From positions 1 to 52,823 of the forward strand of contig CADAZX010000009.1 of the NCBI GenBank assembly GCA_902792515.1: a stretch of DNA of 52,823 bases. Reading direction: 5' to 3'. How positions within the stretch are numbered: the stretch's first letter is position 1; every line of letters begins with the position of its first letter. A program made the translations under genes and the position numbers. This document shows, in pieces, positions 1-7,904 of the stretch. The notes under the pieces were generated by a model, which saw nothing but the letters and a program-made list of their open reading frames with translations, did no database searches and had not been told where the DNA came from. The DNA comes from an uncultured Ruminococcus sp. Lineage in GTDB: Bacteria > Bacillota > Clostridia > UBA1212.

Positions 1-75
1 GCTCCGTCTCATAGGGCAACTATGTGACAGGTCGGGATAAGTCGGTACGGAAAAGCAAACAGAAAACGAAAGCAA

Positions 76-107
76 CGAGTCAATCTTCGGGTTGGCTCGC
101 CTTTTTT
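76..107 (+). terminator. Rho-independent terminator
   Basis: Arms CGAGTCAATC and GGTTGGCTCG pair over 10 bp (with G-U pairs) around a TTCG tetraloop and run into CCTTTTTT. It closes a unit whose gene lies outside the window; bases 1-38 are open in frame 2 up to a TAA at 37-39, but the stretch is too short to identify. Confidence 0.85.
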
Positions 108-110
108 ATG

Positions 111-139
111 AACTCTTATGAACTCTTATGACTCTTATG
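111..139. repeat. Three-copy 10-bp tandem repeat
   Basis: The unit AACTCTTATG occurs at 111-120 and 121-130, and a copy missing one A follows at 131-139. It lies between the terminator at 76-107 and the promoter at 156-184. No function is apparent. Confidence 0.7.
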
Positions 140-155
140 AACTTGCAGGGAACAC

Positions 156-184
156 TTGACTTTTGTGGAGGCATCGGATATAAT
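156..184 (+). promoter_or_regulatory. Strong promoter pointing into the IS element
   Basis: TTGACT at 156-161, a 17-bp spacer, then TATAAT at 179-184. The expected transcription start (about 191) is the outer base of the left inverted repeat of the insertion sequence, so transcription from it would run antisense through the transposase gene. It probably belonged to the locus before the insertion. Confidence 0.65.
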
Positions 185-218
185 ACCTGACTTTAGGAAA
201 TTACCCCCATTTGAGGTG

Positions 219-1895
219 TTAAATCCATGCGGTCAGTATCGCATCAAGATCTTTCTTTTTGAGGTACAATTGCCCGAGTTTTGCCATTCCAAGCCGTTCT
301 TTAACTTGCGTATGCGTCTCGCTTTTCGTGCAGTTGTTTATGTATTCTCCATTAGATTGTTCTGTTACATAGAAATTCCTGATGAATTCGATCAGACGTG
401 ATGTCGGTATCTTTTCCTCGAAGACTTTAAACTCAAGAAGACGTAATACTGTGAGAGCCAGATAGCAGATAAGAAAATGCCCGTAGATTGACTCTCTTGT
501 CTGCAGGTAAACAGGCCGTGCTTCAAGATATGTTTTCATTATTCTGAAACTTTCTTCTATGCGCCAAAGCATGGATGTTTCGGATGTTACAAGCAGGTTG
601 TACCCTGCATACTTCATGGCTTCGTCGATCTTATCCTGGTTTAGACGGACATTGACTTTTTGCTTGTCTCCGTTTTTGTTCTGAGATACGAATTCCACAT
701 ATTTTACACAGTCGCCGAACTCGCTTCTTGCAGCTGCTTTCAGGGACATTTTGGTTAGTGCTTTCTCAACTTCTTTTGAAATTTCCGCCTTTTGTTTCCT
801 TGCAAGACTCGGATTGTATGTTACCACACGCTTTTCTTTCATGGTAAAAGTTATCTCTTCTTCATCGGGCGCGGGTCTGAATTTGTACGAATAATCATCG
901 ATTTCTTCTTTGTACTTGAAAAGAAGGACATTGTTTTTATCACGAACTTCATGCCAGACATTGTGCTCGTTATCGTAGAGAACCCATTCTCTTTCAGGCT
1001 GCGTAAGGGATGTTCCGAGTATTGCTTTTGAAAAGATATAGCCATCACTTGCTTCTTTGGCTGCTGCAAATATATTTTGAGCACAGTTTAGACCTTTATC
1101 GGCTACCTGAATCACTTTTCCACTAATATCGTAGCGGGTCTTCATATCCTCGATAGTGTTTCTAAGGTATGGCTTTTCACTTTTGTTACCGGGGTACATT
1201 TTCATGGCGATCGGAATCTGATCACCGTCAAGCATGAGCGCCTGACCAATTATCGGAGAATGGCGTTCTTCTTTCGAGGGACCCTTTTGTTTGTCTTCAA
1301 AGGGAAGGTCGATTTCAAAGTAGTAGTTTGTGCAGTCAAAATATGTTTTTGATGTGCGACGACCGTACTGAGCTGCGATTTGGTGATTGAACAGCTCTAT
1401 GAATTTTTCATAGTCTTCACCTATGAACTGGACGGTTTCGAGGATTTGGTCATAACTGAATTCCTCGCATCCGTAGAGAGTCGGGAGCACTTTCTCGAAG
1501 GCATTATGCTTTGAACCCGGATTTACAACCTGAGCATAGATCATTTCTCTTACGAATGCCGGAAAATCAAATCTGAACCTTTTTCGTGCAGTCATAAGTC
1601 TCATAGTCTCATCGACCTTCAGGTTGTCCATCATTATCTTCAAGAGGAAATACCCCATGTTTTTGGTTACGGGTTCGTTGCCTATCTCCTTTGCCTCGGT
1701 GCAGTTAAGATCATCGACAAGTCCCTGTGCATAAGCAATCGGGTCGGAAATGCCTTTGGCAATCATGTCGGAAACATAACCGAGGCTTTGATATGAATAG
1801 TTTCTTTTTCCTTTGCCTGGTATATATTTGCCCTCATAGATCTGCAGATAGAGACCCTTTTTGGAAGGCGTTGATTTCTTTAGAAAGTATGACAT
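219..1895 (-). CDS. IS1634-family DDE transposase
   Basis: A 558-residue transposase that catalyses cut-and-paste movement of the surrounding element. The catalytic triad is visible: Asp187 in YFDCTNYYFE, Asp266 in VADKGLN and Glu447 in WRIEESFRIMKTYLEARP, which also carries the Y/R-x-E-x-K type signature of the IS4 superfamily. Length agrees with the IS1634 group, whose transposases are longer than the typical IS4 enzyme because of an insertion before the last Glu. The ATG at 1895 follows AAGGAG at a suitable distance, and a TTGACA-17-TACAAT promoter lies upstream at 1957-1985. The frame is uninterrupted, so the element may still be active. Confidence 0.93.
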   Translation of the reverse strand: MSYFLKKSTPSKKGLYLQIYEGKYIPGKGKRNYSYQSLGYVSDMIAKGISDPIAYAQGLVDDLNCTEAKEIGNEPVTKNMGYFLLKIMMDNLKVDETMRLMTARKRFRFDFPAFVREMIYAQVVNPGSKHNAFEKVLPTLYGCEEFSYDQILETVQFIGEDYEKFIELFNHQIAAQYGRRTSKTYFDCTNYYFEIDLPFEDKQKGPSKEERHSPIIGQALMLDGDQIPIAMKMYPGNKSEKPYLRNTIEDMKTRYDISGKVIQVADKGLNCAQNIFAAAKEASDGYIFSKAILGTSLTQPEREWVLYDNEHNVWHEVRDKNNVLLFKYKEEIDDYSYKFRPAPDEEEITFTMKEKRVVTYNPSLARKQKAEISKEVEKALTKMSLKAAARSEFGDCVKYVEFVSQNKNGDKQKVNVRLNQDKIDEAMKYAGYNLLVTSETSMLWRIEESFRIMKTYLEARPVYLQTRESIYGHFLICYLALTVLRLLEFKVFEEKIPTSRLIEFIRNFYVTEQSNGEYINNCTKSETHTQVKERLGMAKLGQLYLKKKDLDAILTAWI

Positions 1896-1922
1896 AACGA
1901 GGCTCCTTGAGTATCATTTTAC

Positions 1923-1953
1923 GGGGTGCTTTAAGATAACACCTTAACACCCC
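1923..1953 (-). other. Hairpin in the transposase leader
   Basis: On the minus strand GGGGTG plus TTAAG pairs with CTTAA plus CACCCC, with one unpaired base, around the loop GTGTTAT. It lies between the transposase promoter and its ribosome binding site. Leader hairpins of this sort in insertion sequences can limit translation from read-through transcripts; that role is inferred here. Confidence 0.55.
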
Positions 1954-1956
1954 ATA

Positions 1957-1985
1957 ATTGTACCACACAAAGAGAACTATGTCAA
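1957..1985 (-). promoter_or_regulatory. Transposase promoter
   Basis: On the minus strand TTGACA (1985-1980), a 17-bp spacer and TACAAT (1962-1957). It lies inside the element and drives the transposase. Confidence 0.75.
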
Positions 1986-2083
1986 GCACTTTTTTAACTA
2001 AATTTAGAGAAATTTTGATTATGTGAAAAAAATATTTCCTAACGTTTGAGGTGTTATTTCCTAAAGACGGGAACGGGCATCCT

Positions 2084-2108
2084 GAAACGGCTGTCCGTTT
2101 CTCTTTTT
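2084..2108 (+). terminator. Rho-independent terminator just outside the IS
   Basis: GAAACGG (2084-2090), loop CTGT, CCGTTTC (2095-2101), followed by TCTTTTTG. It begins 18 bp outside the right end of the insertion sequence. Without the element, the promoter at 156-184 would transcribe only about 40 nt before reaching this terminator. Confidence 0.75.
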
Positions 2109-2248
2109 GCCTCAAAAAATGACGTTTCCCGGCGGCTGACGCATCTTGTGCGCAGTGCGGATAATGTCGCGGATTATTGAACGGTTATTGAAAAGGGTCG
2201 TGAAGTGAAAAGCGTGAAAAGGGCGTGAAAAGGGTAAATTTGCGGCTG

Positions 2249-2276
2249 TTGAATTATAAGGCGTTTGTGATATAAT
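2249..2276 (+). promoter_or_regulatory. Promoter of the NlpC/P60-like lipoprotein gene
   Basis: TTGAAT at 2249-2254, a 16-bp spacer and TATAAT at 2271-2276 with an extended -10 (TGA). The rest of the stretch between the IS and the gene holds only degenerate GTGAAAAGGG-type repeats at about 2200-2235. Confidence 0.65.
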
Positions 2277-2319
2277 ATGCGAAAATACTTTGACACCTTT
2301 GAGGGGAGGATGAAGCTAA

Positions 2320-3690
2320 ATGATTAAAAAGTTGATTCTTATGATGCTGGGCGTTGTGCTGGCTGTCGCCGGTTGTGCACCTGTGACCGAGCCGGAAGAC
2401 GGTAAAGGCTTCGACACGGCTGAAGGTACAGAAAAAATCGCGGATCCGCACAGGATAGATCTGACTTCATTCGACGAAGGACTGTTTAACGCGTCGTTTT
2501 CACCGGGAAATAGCGCCGCGCCGGAACTCACCGCCGAAGGTGTTAAAATTACCGCCTCCGCGCAGTCGCGCGACCCCGGCGTGAACTGGCACATCAGCAG
2601 CATGTATAAGGCGGCCGGCTATCCGGCGCAGGAAGGCGGCAAGACGTACGTTCCGTTCAGCCCCGAGCGCAGGAAGGTTATCGTTATGAAGGTTCAGGCG
2701 GAGTGGGGCGGCGCGTTTGAAATGTTCTACGCGACAGGCGACAACGAGACAGCCAAGGCCGGATATTCGATCGTAGCGACTTACGGCGGCGACTCCGAGT
2801 TTTTCGGTGAACGCACCACGCAGTATATCATTTTTGAAGCGGGCAAGGACTCGCCGGGCTGGGAAGGGACTTTCAACGACAGCTTCCGGCTCGACTACAC
2901 GAACTACGTAGAAAAGGGCGACGAGTTCCTGCTCCGGGCAATCGCTTTCTGCAAGAACCGCAAGGAGGCAGACGAGTACATAAAAAATGACATGGGACCC
3001 GCAGCGCCCGCGCAGAAGGTCGAAAAGGGCTACTACGTCTGCCTGTACGAGGACAGACTCGCCGAGCCCGAAGGCAATATCAGCGGAAAAGTCCATTCAA
3101 CTCTTAAGGACGCCAAGTCGTTCTGTGACAGCCTCAAGGAGTACGGATACCGCGTGGCAGACGAAAACGGAAAGGTCGTCTACTCGCCGTACAGGCTTCT
3201 CGTTTCAAACATGCTGCGCGAGGCAAAGTACATAACGACGTACGCGCGCACTCACGGCTTCCTGTACGGTGATTCCTGCACCAACCCCGGAATCAACCAC
3301 AGGCCGCTCAGATCAAGCTGCGACAGGCTTGTCGACTGGATCCTCTACCGCGCTGGCTTTACAGACCAGCCGCTTATTCAGGGCTGCGTCGTCTCCAATC
3401 TCTACAAGTGGTGCGAGGCTAAGGGCTTTAAAAAGATCACGAAAATTGAGGACCTTAAAGCGGGGGATATCATTTTCGTCAGGCCGGCGGCTGACGGCGG
3501 ACCGCAGCACGTTTTTATGCTCGCCTCCGACGTGAAGGACGGTATGGCACTTCGCTACGACCACGGCTCCGACAGGAGAATCGGTTCGGAACAGCCTTTC
3601 TACGAGCCTGTGAGCTACGACGACGCGCCTTTCATTTTCGCGTACAGGCCGTTCGCACGCAACGGGAACAACATTTACGGGACGTTCTGA
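2320..3690 (+). CDS. Secreted lipoprotein with C-terminal NlpC/P60-like cysteine peptidase/amidase domain
   Basis: A 456-residue exported lipoprotein. Residues 1-19 form a type II signal peptide with lipobox AVAGC (Cys19). Residues of about 40-270 are a domain I do not recognise, possibly a carbohydrate-binding beta sandwich. The C-terminal 140 residues have the NlpC/P60 or CHAP pattern: candidate nucleophile Cys334 in SSCDRLVDWI, a GDIIF strand, candidate His397 in QHVFML and a following YDHGS motif. Such enzymes cleave peptidoglycan stem peptides or act as amidases outside the cell. The start has GGGGAGG about 10 nt upstream and its own promoter, and a terminator follows, so it is monocistronic. 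The peptidase fold is read from motif spacing only and the substrate is unknown. Confidence 0.7.
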   Translation: MIKKLILMMLGVVLAVAGCAPVTEPEDGKGFDTAEGTEKIADPHRIDLTSFDEGLFNASFSPGNSAAPELTAEGVKITASAQSRDPGVNWHISSMYKAAGYPAQEGGKTYVPFSPERRKVIVMKVQAEWGGAFEMFYATGDNETAKAGYSIVATYGGDSEFFGERTTQYIIFEAGKDSPGWEGTFNDSFRLDYTNYVEKGDEFLLRAIAFCKNRKEADEYIKNDMGPAAPAQKVEKGYYVCLYEDRLAEPEGNISGKVHSTLKDAKSFCDSLKEYGYRVADENGKVVYSPYRLLVSNMLREAKYITTYARTHGFLYGDSCTNPGINHRPLRSSCDRLVDWILYRAGFTDQPLIQGCVVSNLYKWCEAKGFKKITKIEDLKAGDIIFVRPAADGGPQHVFMLASDVKDGMALRYDHGSDRRIGSEQPFYEPVSYDDAPFIFAYRPFARNGNNIYGTF

Positions 3691-3721
3691 TTTGATAAGC
3701 ATATTTTGAATTAACGAAGCC

Positions 3722-3762
3722 GCTGCACGTCTTAATTTTTTGGGGACGTGCGGCGCGTTTTA
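3722..3762 (+). terminator. Terminator after the NlpC/P60-like gene
   Basis: GCACGTC (3725-3731) pairs with GACGTGC (3745-3751), with further GC pairing outside, and GTTTTAT follows. Confidence 0.6.
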
Positions 3763-3801
3763 TGTGATAAGCTATTGACACGGTCGGTCGTCATCTACGT
3801 G

Positions 3802-3831
3802 TTGACAGTGATACTGTTGAAATTGTATACT
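3802..3831 (+). promoter_or_regulatory. Promoter of the Pro/Thr-stalk membrane protein
   Basis: TTGACA (3802-3807), an 18-bp spacer and TATACT (3826-3831), about 135 nt upstream of the start codon. Confidence 0.6.
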
Positions 3832-3969
3832 AATGGCAAAGAAAGTTTTGCCGGCAGATTTGCGGCATTTTCGCGCCTGACTTCAAAATCTTGAGAGTCA
3901 CATTGCTGTGCACAGTAAACGCGACGGGTGGATTACGAATGCTTTTTGAAGCGAAAGAGGGGTAGAGAT

Positions 3970-5811
3970 ATGAAAGACAAAGAACCGATTAAAACCATGA
4001 ATAAAGCGTCTGCAGATATAATCGGAGAGAGTAGCGGTAAGCGAGACGGCGTTCAACCACAGTTCCGGTTTGGCCGGGTTTTCGGCGTGGCTGCCGGCGT
4101 GCTGCTGCTTGCTGCCTGTGTTGTCACCGTACTGTTCTTTTCATCGTGTATCAAACATGAACAATTACCACCCGGTGATGCGAAGGAAAACGGAACGCTT
4201 GCCTGCGAGACAATACCTCCGGCTACCCCCGAATCAGCGATGACATTGGTGCTCCCGCCGGATGCGGATAACGCTGAATCGAACGAAAACTCTGCTGAAG
4301 TTCCGTTGACGCCGACAGCTGTGCCGACTGCGCTGCCTTCGACGTCCACAGTTGCACCGGGCGACGATCCGTCGACATCGACGGCAGAACCGACTGAAAT
4401 ACATACATTTTCGACAGGCGTGCCAACTGCGCTTCCCGCGACGACCACGCCTACACCAACACCGGCTCCTACGCTTACACCCACACCGGAGTCCGCGCCT
4501 ACACCTACACCTACTCCAACTTCAACTCCCACAACGGCTCCGACGTCTGCGCCTACGCCTAGCCCTTACCGGGGCAACGAAAGCCCGGATACGCTGGTCG
4601 ACATCAACCGTGCCATGATGACCAACCAGTACAAGAACGGCGTATACATTCTTAGACAGAACACTGACCTGCAGGGATTAAAATCGAAATTAAAGCGCTT
4701 TGTTGCCCGCGTAAAAGCCGATGCAGAATTCAATCCGGACAGCGTTGACAGCAATCTTCTCTTTAAAGCAAATCGCCTTAAAGACACGGATTATTCAATT
4801 GATTACTGGTCGGTCGGGACAGAAGAAGAGTTGGACAGCATTGCGTGCATATATCAGAACAATCGCGACTACATTAAGGTTTTTCTGCTTGAAGTTGACG
4901 GCGAATTGTACCCCGTGAACGGCGACTGCCAGCTTAAGATTTGCGAGATCAAAAGGTGCGATTACGATTCGAACGGCGTCGATGATCTGGCGTTTACCGC
5001 TTTTAACGAAGAACGGAGCAGGATGTTTTTCGGGGTATTCGACAGAACAATGCACACGTTTCGGTTTATGACAGAGATTACAGACAACATGTCTGAAGTT
5101 ATGCTGGGAAGCATAGGCAATAACGTATATCTCGCCAACCTTAAAACCCGTACTGCCGGCAGATTAGGCTATGACGGAAGCGGATTGACGCTCGGAGGCC
5201 TACTACCTGACGCGTTTGTGAAAAAAGTGTTTACGGACATGTTCGACGGTGCACCGGATTTGAACGATATGCCGGAACCGTCGGCAACGATAGCGCCGTA
5301 CATGGATCCGGAAAGAGCCGAGTATCTGCTTAACAGGTACAATTTTGTTACTGTCTCGCAGACCGGTAAACCATGGAACTATACGCACATGTCGAAATCC
5401 CTGTACGCGTATACCGGCAGCGGCATGGTACTCAAGGAGTATATCTCCGGCAGGTCGGATGTGGAGTATACCGATTGGTTGGGGCGATTTATTTACGAAT
5501 ACGCGTCTGGCGAATCGACTTACGCGATTAGCGTGTCGCAAGATTTCAGCATAGATCTGATTGATGGCGGAGAGCTTCTCTCATTGGATGTTTATGACCT
5601 CTACGGTAACCTTCTACACTCGGAAATCACGCTCGACGCGTTGTATGCGCTCGCGCAAAGCGGCGGATTGCCGTTTACGGCTGATCCTGAGTCGGGAACT
5701 ACATATCCATGCTTCGCGGTATTTGAGGTCAAGAAGTACGCCGCGTATTTTAGCGAAACGGGTGAGCGAGAATACGCTGTTATGTATTCGGTGATTCCGT
5801 TTGAACCGTAA
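3970..5811 (+). CDS. Single-pass membrane protein with Pro/Thr-rich stalk, function unknown
   Basis: A 613-residue protein with a charged cytoplasmic N-terminus of about 37 residues, one hydrophobic segment (about 39-62), a long low-complexity stalk (about 75-200) rich in Thr-Pro and Ser-Pro repeats, and a globular extracellular region of about 400 residues that I cannot assign. Within it DYDSNGVDD resembles the Asp-x-Asp-x-Asn-Gly-x-x-Asp calcium-binding loop seen in FG-GAP/VCBS and dockerin-like repeats. I chose the ATG at 3970 because AGAGGGG stands just upstream; an in-frame GTG at 3928 lacks such a site. It has its own promoter. A surface-exposed sensor or binding protein is possible, but no function can be named. 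Confidence 0.75.
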   Translation: MKDKEPIKTMNKASADIIGESSGKRDGVQPQFRFGRVFGVAAGVLLLAACVVTVLFFSSCIKHEQLPPGDAKENGTLACETIPPATPESAMTLVLPPDADNAESNENSAEVPLTPTAVPTALPSTSTVAPGDDPSTSTAEPTEIHTFSTGVPTALPATTTPTPTPAPTLTPTPESAPTPTPTPTSTPTTAPTSAPTPSPYRGNESPDTLVDINRAMMTNQYKNGVYILRQNTDLQGLKSKLKRFVARVKADAEFNPDSVDSNLLFKANRLKDTDYSIDYWSVGTEEELDSIACIYQNNRDYIKVFLLEVDGELYPVNGDCQLKICEIKRCDYDSNGVDDLAFTAFNEERSRMFFGVFDRTMHTFRFMTEITDNMSEVMLGSIGNNVYLANLKTRTAGRLGYDGSGLTLGGLLPDAFVKKVFTDMFDGAPDLNDMPEPSATIAPYMDPERAEYLLNRYNFVTVSQTGKPWNYTHMSKSLYAYTGSGMVLKEYISGRSDVEYTDWLGRFIYEYASGESTYAISVSQDFSIDLIDGGELLSLDVYDLYGNLLHSEITLDALYALAQSGGLPFTADPESGTTYPCFAVFEVKKYAAYFSETGEREYAVMYSVIPFEP

Positions 5812-5894
5812 ACTACAGGCTGGTAAGACAATCGGCGCGAAGCGGCCTCGTGCACATATTCTGTAATGTTCACGCCAAATCGGAGACGGTGTGC

Positions 5895-6032
5895 GTGGTT
5901 AAAATAATTGAAATATCTGACCTTGGCGATCCGCGGCGGGACGCGTTCGTCCGCCTTACCGGTCACCATTCAAGGTTCCGGAATCAGAGAGCCGCGCATA
6001 TAGACGTTACGCGTTCGGTCATTGAATTTTAG
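5895..6032 (+). pseudogene. Remnant of a TrmH/SpoU-family RNA methyltransferase gene (N-terminal part only)
   Basis: A GTG at 5895 follows GGAG at 9 nt. The 45 codons after it read like the start of TrmH-family RNA 2'-O-methyltransferases of Clostridia: VVKIIEISDLGDPRRDAF, then VRLTGHHSRFRNQ, and near the end HIDVTRSVIEF, which lines up with the FIAESPxVIE region of that family with several residues missing between. The frame stops at 6030-6032 and the SPOUT catalytic domain is absent. I therefore read it as a decayed fragment left between two unrelated genes. The family assignment rests on remembered sequence patterns and is moderate. Confidence 0.5.
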
Positions 6033-6046
6033 TTAACTATAATGCA

Positions 6047-6090
6047 GCGGGCCGGCTTCTTTATAATATGGAGGCCGGCCCGCAATTTTA
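6047..6090 (+). terminator. Strong hairpin terminator
   Basis: Perfect 10-bp arms GCGGGCCGGC (6047-6056) and GCCGGCCCGC (6074-6083), followed by AATTTTATTC on the plus strand. It lies between convergent units; the minus-strand side is less T-rich but the hairpin could serve both. Confidence 0.7.
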
Positions 6091-6106
6091 TTCTTGCTTC
6101 AAGCAG

Positions 6107-7081
6107 TTATTCTTTAAACTTGATTTTATCCTCTTTTGACGATTCTTCGATCGCGTCGCGCATGGAAAAGCGTTTTGTCTTGCCGACTTTTCGCGAGTCG
6201 AACCAGCCTACCGTCTCGGAGACCGGCGTTATGTAGCAGAAGGTCTGGTCGTAGTTTTTGAGGTCGCGTTTGATGCCCGGGACCTGGAACTTGTTGACGA
6301 TAAAGATCAGGATCGCCTTGCTCTGGCCGGAGTACGTGCCGATGCCCTCGAGCCTCGTCGCCGTGTGGTGCGTCTTTTTGGTGACCAAGTCGAGGACCTC
6401 GTCCGGGAACGGAGTGATGACGACGATCTGGGCGGCTTCCTTCTGGTCGCGGAAAATAATATCGGCGAGCATCGAGTCGGATAGGCAATAGAGAACGCAG
6501 AGCGCGACCGGCTTGTAGTCGAGAACCATGACGCCGTCGACAACGTCCGAGTACACGAAAAGCGAAATGAGGGCGACGCTTGCGTTGATCGCGAAGCTGA
6601 CCCAGAAGAAGTTGAACTCGGGTTTTTTCTCGGAAAGTATTTTCGAGACGACGTCGGTGCCGCACTGCGATCCGTTCAGCTCGTAGGCTATTACGGTCGC
6701 GAAACCCGAGAGCACGCCGGCTATAAGGACCGGGAGAATCGTATCCTGGCCGTTCGCGTTGTACTGGAGCCACTCGGGGTTCCATTTTTGCATCATGAGG
6801 TACGTGAACGAGTATGAGAGCGCGAAAATGTACGACTTCACGGCGAACTGCTTGAAGCCCATGCAGAAGGCGATGACGCAGAGCGGGAAGTTGACGGCGA
6901 GGTTCAGCCAGCCTATCGAGATTCCGAGCTTGTACTGCACCATTACGCAGATTCCGGTGATGCCGGACGGCGCAAAATCGTTCGGGACGATCAGAATGTA
7001 TGTTGTTGCGGCGACCATCGCGCCGGTGAGAATTATGACGAGATATCTGAATATCGCGCCGAGAACTTTTCTCGTTTTCAG
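6107..7081 (-). CDS. YitT-family (DUF2179) membrane protein
   Basis: An integral membrane protein of about 324 residues. The first 210 residues hold about five or six hydrophobic segments, with the family-typical VPNDFAPSGITG after the first, and the C-terminal 90 residues form the soluble DUF2179 domain (AAQIVVITPFPDEV, THHTATRLEGIGTYSG). Function in the family is unknown. The start is unusual. Upstream in-frame TTG (7141) is itself part of the -35 box and lies before the transcription start, so it cannot be used. GTG at 7090 directly abuts the AAAGGGG ribosome binding site. The CTG at 7081 lies about 8 nt after it and gives MKTRKVLGAIFRY, a normal family N-terminus. I favour CTG, with GTG 7090 as the alternative. 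The gene diverges from the flavin reductase-like gene. Confidence 0.88.
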   Translation of the reverse strand: MKTRKVLGAIFRYLVIILTGAMVAATTYILIVPNDFAPSGITGICVMVQYKLGISIGWLNLAVNFPLCVIAFCMGFKQFAVKSYIFALSYSFTYLMMQKWNPEWLQYNANGQDTILPVLIAGVLSGFATVIAYELNGSQCGTDVVSKILSEKKPEFNFFWVSFAINASVALISLFVYSDVVDGVMVLDYKPVALCVLYCLSDSMLADIIFRDQKEAAQIVVITPFPDEVLDLVTKKTHHTATRLEGIGTYSGQSKAILIFIVNKFQVPGIKRDLKNYDQTFCYITPVSETVGWFDSRKVGKTKRFSMRDAIEESSKEDKIKFKE

Positions 7082-7112
7082 ATAAAACACCCCTTTCGGA
7101 AGTCTTCGTATT

Positions 7113-7141
7113 ATTATATCACAACGCGCGGGGCGGCGCAA
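7113..7141 (-). promoter_or_regulatory. Promoter of the yitT-like gene
   Basis: On the minus strand TTGCGC (7141-7136), 17 bp, TATAAT (7118-7113) with an extended -10. It shares the unusual TTGCGC -35 with the divergent promoter at 7187-7215. Confidence 0.75.
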
Positions 7142-7186
7142 CGGCAGGTTGCCGAATTAAGACCGAATCAAGGCAGGCTTTCCCGG

Positions 7187-7215
7187 TTGCGCTTCACCGG
7201 ATGTTAATGTATAAT
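7187..7215 (+). promoter_or_regulatory. Promoter of the flavin reductase-like gene
   Basis: TTGCGC (7187-7192), 17 bp, TATAAT (7210-7215). The leader of about 80 nt contains degenerate AAAAnnnCGG repeats (about 7250-7300). Confidence 0.7.
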
Positions 7216-7304
7216 AACTCTTGAAAAACTAACGTCAGTTTATTTCCGGGAAATGACGGAAAATATCGAAAAATGACGGGAAAACGCGGAAAACGGTGAA
7301 AAAT

Positions 7305-7883
7305 ATGGAAGACAGAAAGAAAATAAATCTCACGCCCGGCACTCTGCTTGGACCTCTTCCCGCCGCTCTTGTCAGCTGCGGAACGTTCGAAAAGCCGAAC
7401 ATTATTACGGTCGCCTGGACCGGAATCGTTAACTCGAAACCTCCGATGTGCTACGTCTCGGTAAGACCGGAGAGGTTTTCGCACGGACTCATTTCCGAGA
7501 GAAAAGAGTTCGTCATAAACATCCCGACAGCCTCCATGGCGAAAAGAGTAGACCTCTGCGGTATGAAGACAGGCAGGAACGGTGACAAGTTCAAGATCTG
7601 CGGCTTCGAAAAGACAAAGGCGGGCAGCCTTGACAACTGCCCCGTGATCGCCGACTGCCCCGTGAATCTGGAGTGCAGAGTGAAGGAGATAACGCGCCTC
7701 GGATCGCACGACATGTTTCTGGCCGAGATAACCGGGGTGACCGTTGACGCGGAACTGGTCGGCGGCGACGGAAAGCTCGACTTAGCGAAGGCGGGAATAA
7801 TCGGGTACCTCCACGGGGAATACGTGCCGCTCGGGAAAAAGAGGTGCTCGTTCGGGTTCTCGGTAAGGAAGAAGGGCAAATAA
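7305..7883 (+). CDS. Flavin reductase-like FMN-binding protein (flavoredoxin family)
   Basis: A 192-residue cytoplasmic protein of the flavin-reductase-like split-barrel family. Typical parts are LTPGTLLGPLPAALVSCG near the N-terminus, NIITVAWTGIVNSKPP (the conserved segment that contacts FMN), the SVRPERFSH loop and EFVINIP. Members bind FMN non-covalently and transfer electrons or reduce flavins; the partner cannot be told from the sequence. The ATG at 7305 is preferred over the in-frame GTG at 7296, though the ribosome binding site is weak for both. The gene stands alone, with its own promoter and a terminator shared with the convergent GH127 gene. Confidence 0.85.
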   Translation: MEDRKKINLTPGTLLGPLPAALVSCGTFEKPNIITVAWTGIVNSKPPMCYVSVRPERFSHGLISERKEFVINIPTASMAKRVDLCGMKTGRNGDKFKICGFEKTKAGSLDNCPVIADCPVNLECRVKEITRLGSHDMFLAEITGVTVDAELVGGDGKLDLAKAGIIGYLHGEYVPLGKKRCSFGFSVRKKGK

Positions 7884-7904
7884 AAAACGCAAATAAAAAA
7901 CGGG

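Larger units (their letters stand above)
191..2066 (-). mobile_element. IS1634-type (IS4 superfamily) insertion sequence
   Basis: The ends are imperfect terminal inverted repeats: 191 reads CTTTAGGAAATTACCCCC and the reverse complement from 2066 reads CTTTAGGAAATAACACCTC, with the first 11 bases identical. The single gene inside is a DDE transposase. The motif TTTGAGGTGTT also occurs in direct orientation near both ends (210-220 and 2045-2055), and TATTTCCTAA is repeated near the right end (2033-2042 and 2055-2064). No clean target duplication is visible: the flanks are ACCTGA on the left and ACGGGA on the right, 4 of 6 matching. The element looks intact and is more AT-rich than the sugar genes downstream. 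Confidence 0.85.

Noticed and set aside
1..39. End of a coding region at the left edge
   Set aside because: Frame 2 is open from base 2 to a TAA at 37-39 and a terminator follows, so it may be the tail of a gene. Twelve codons are too few to support a call.
111..139. CRISPR-like array
   Set aside because: Only three contiguous 10-bp units without spacers; it is a simple tandem repeat. No other CRISPR-like repeats or cas genes were seen.
185..2072. Target-site duplication flanking the IS
   Set aside because: The flanks ACCTGA (185-190) and ACGGGA (2067-2072) match at only 4 of 6 positions, so a duplication cannot be claimed.
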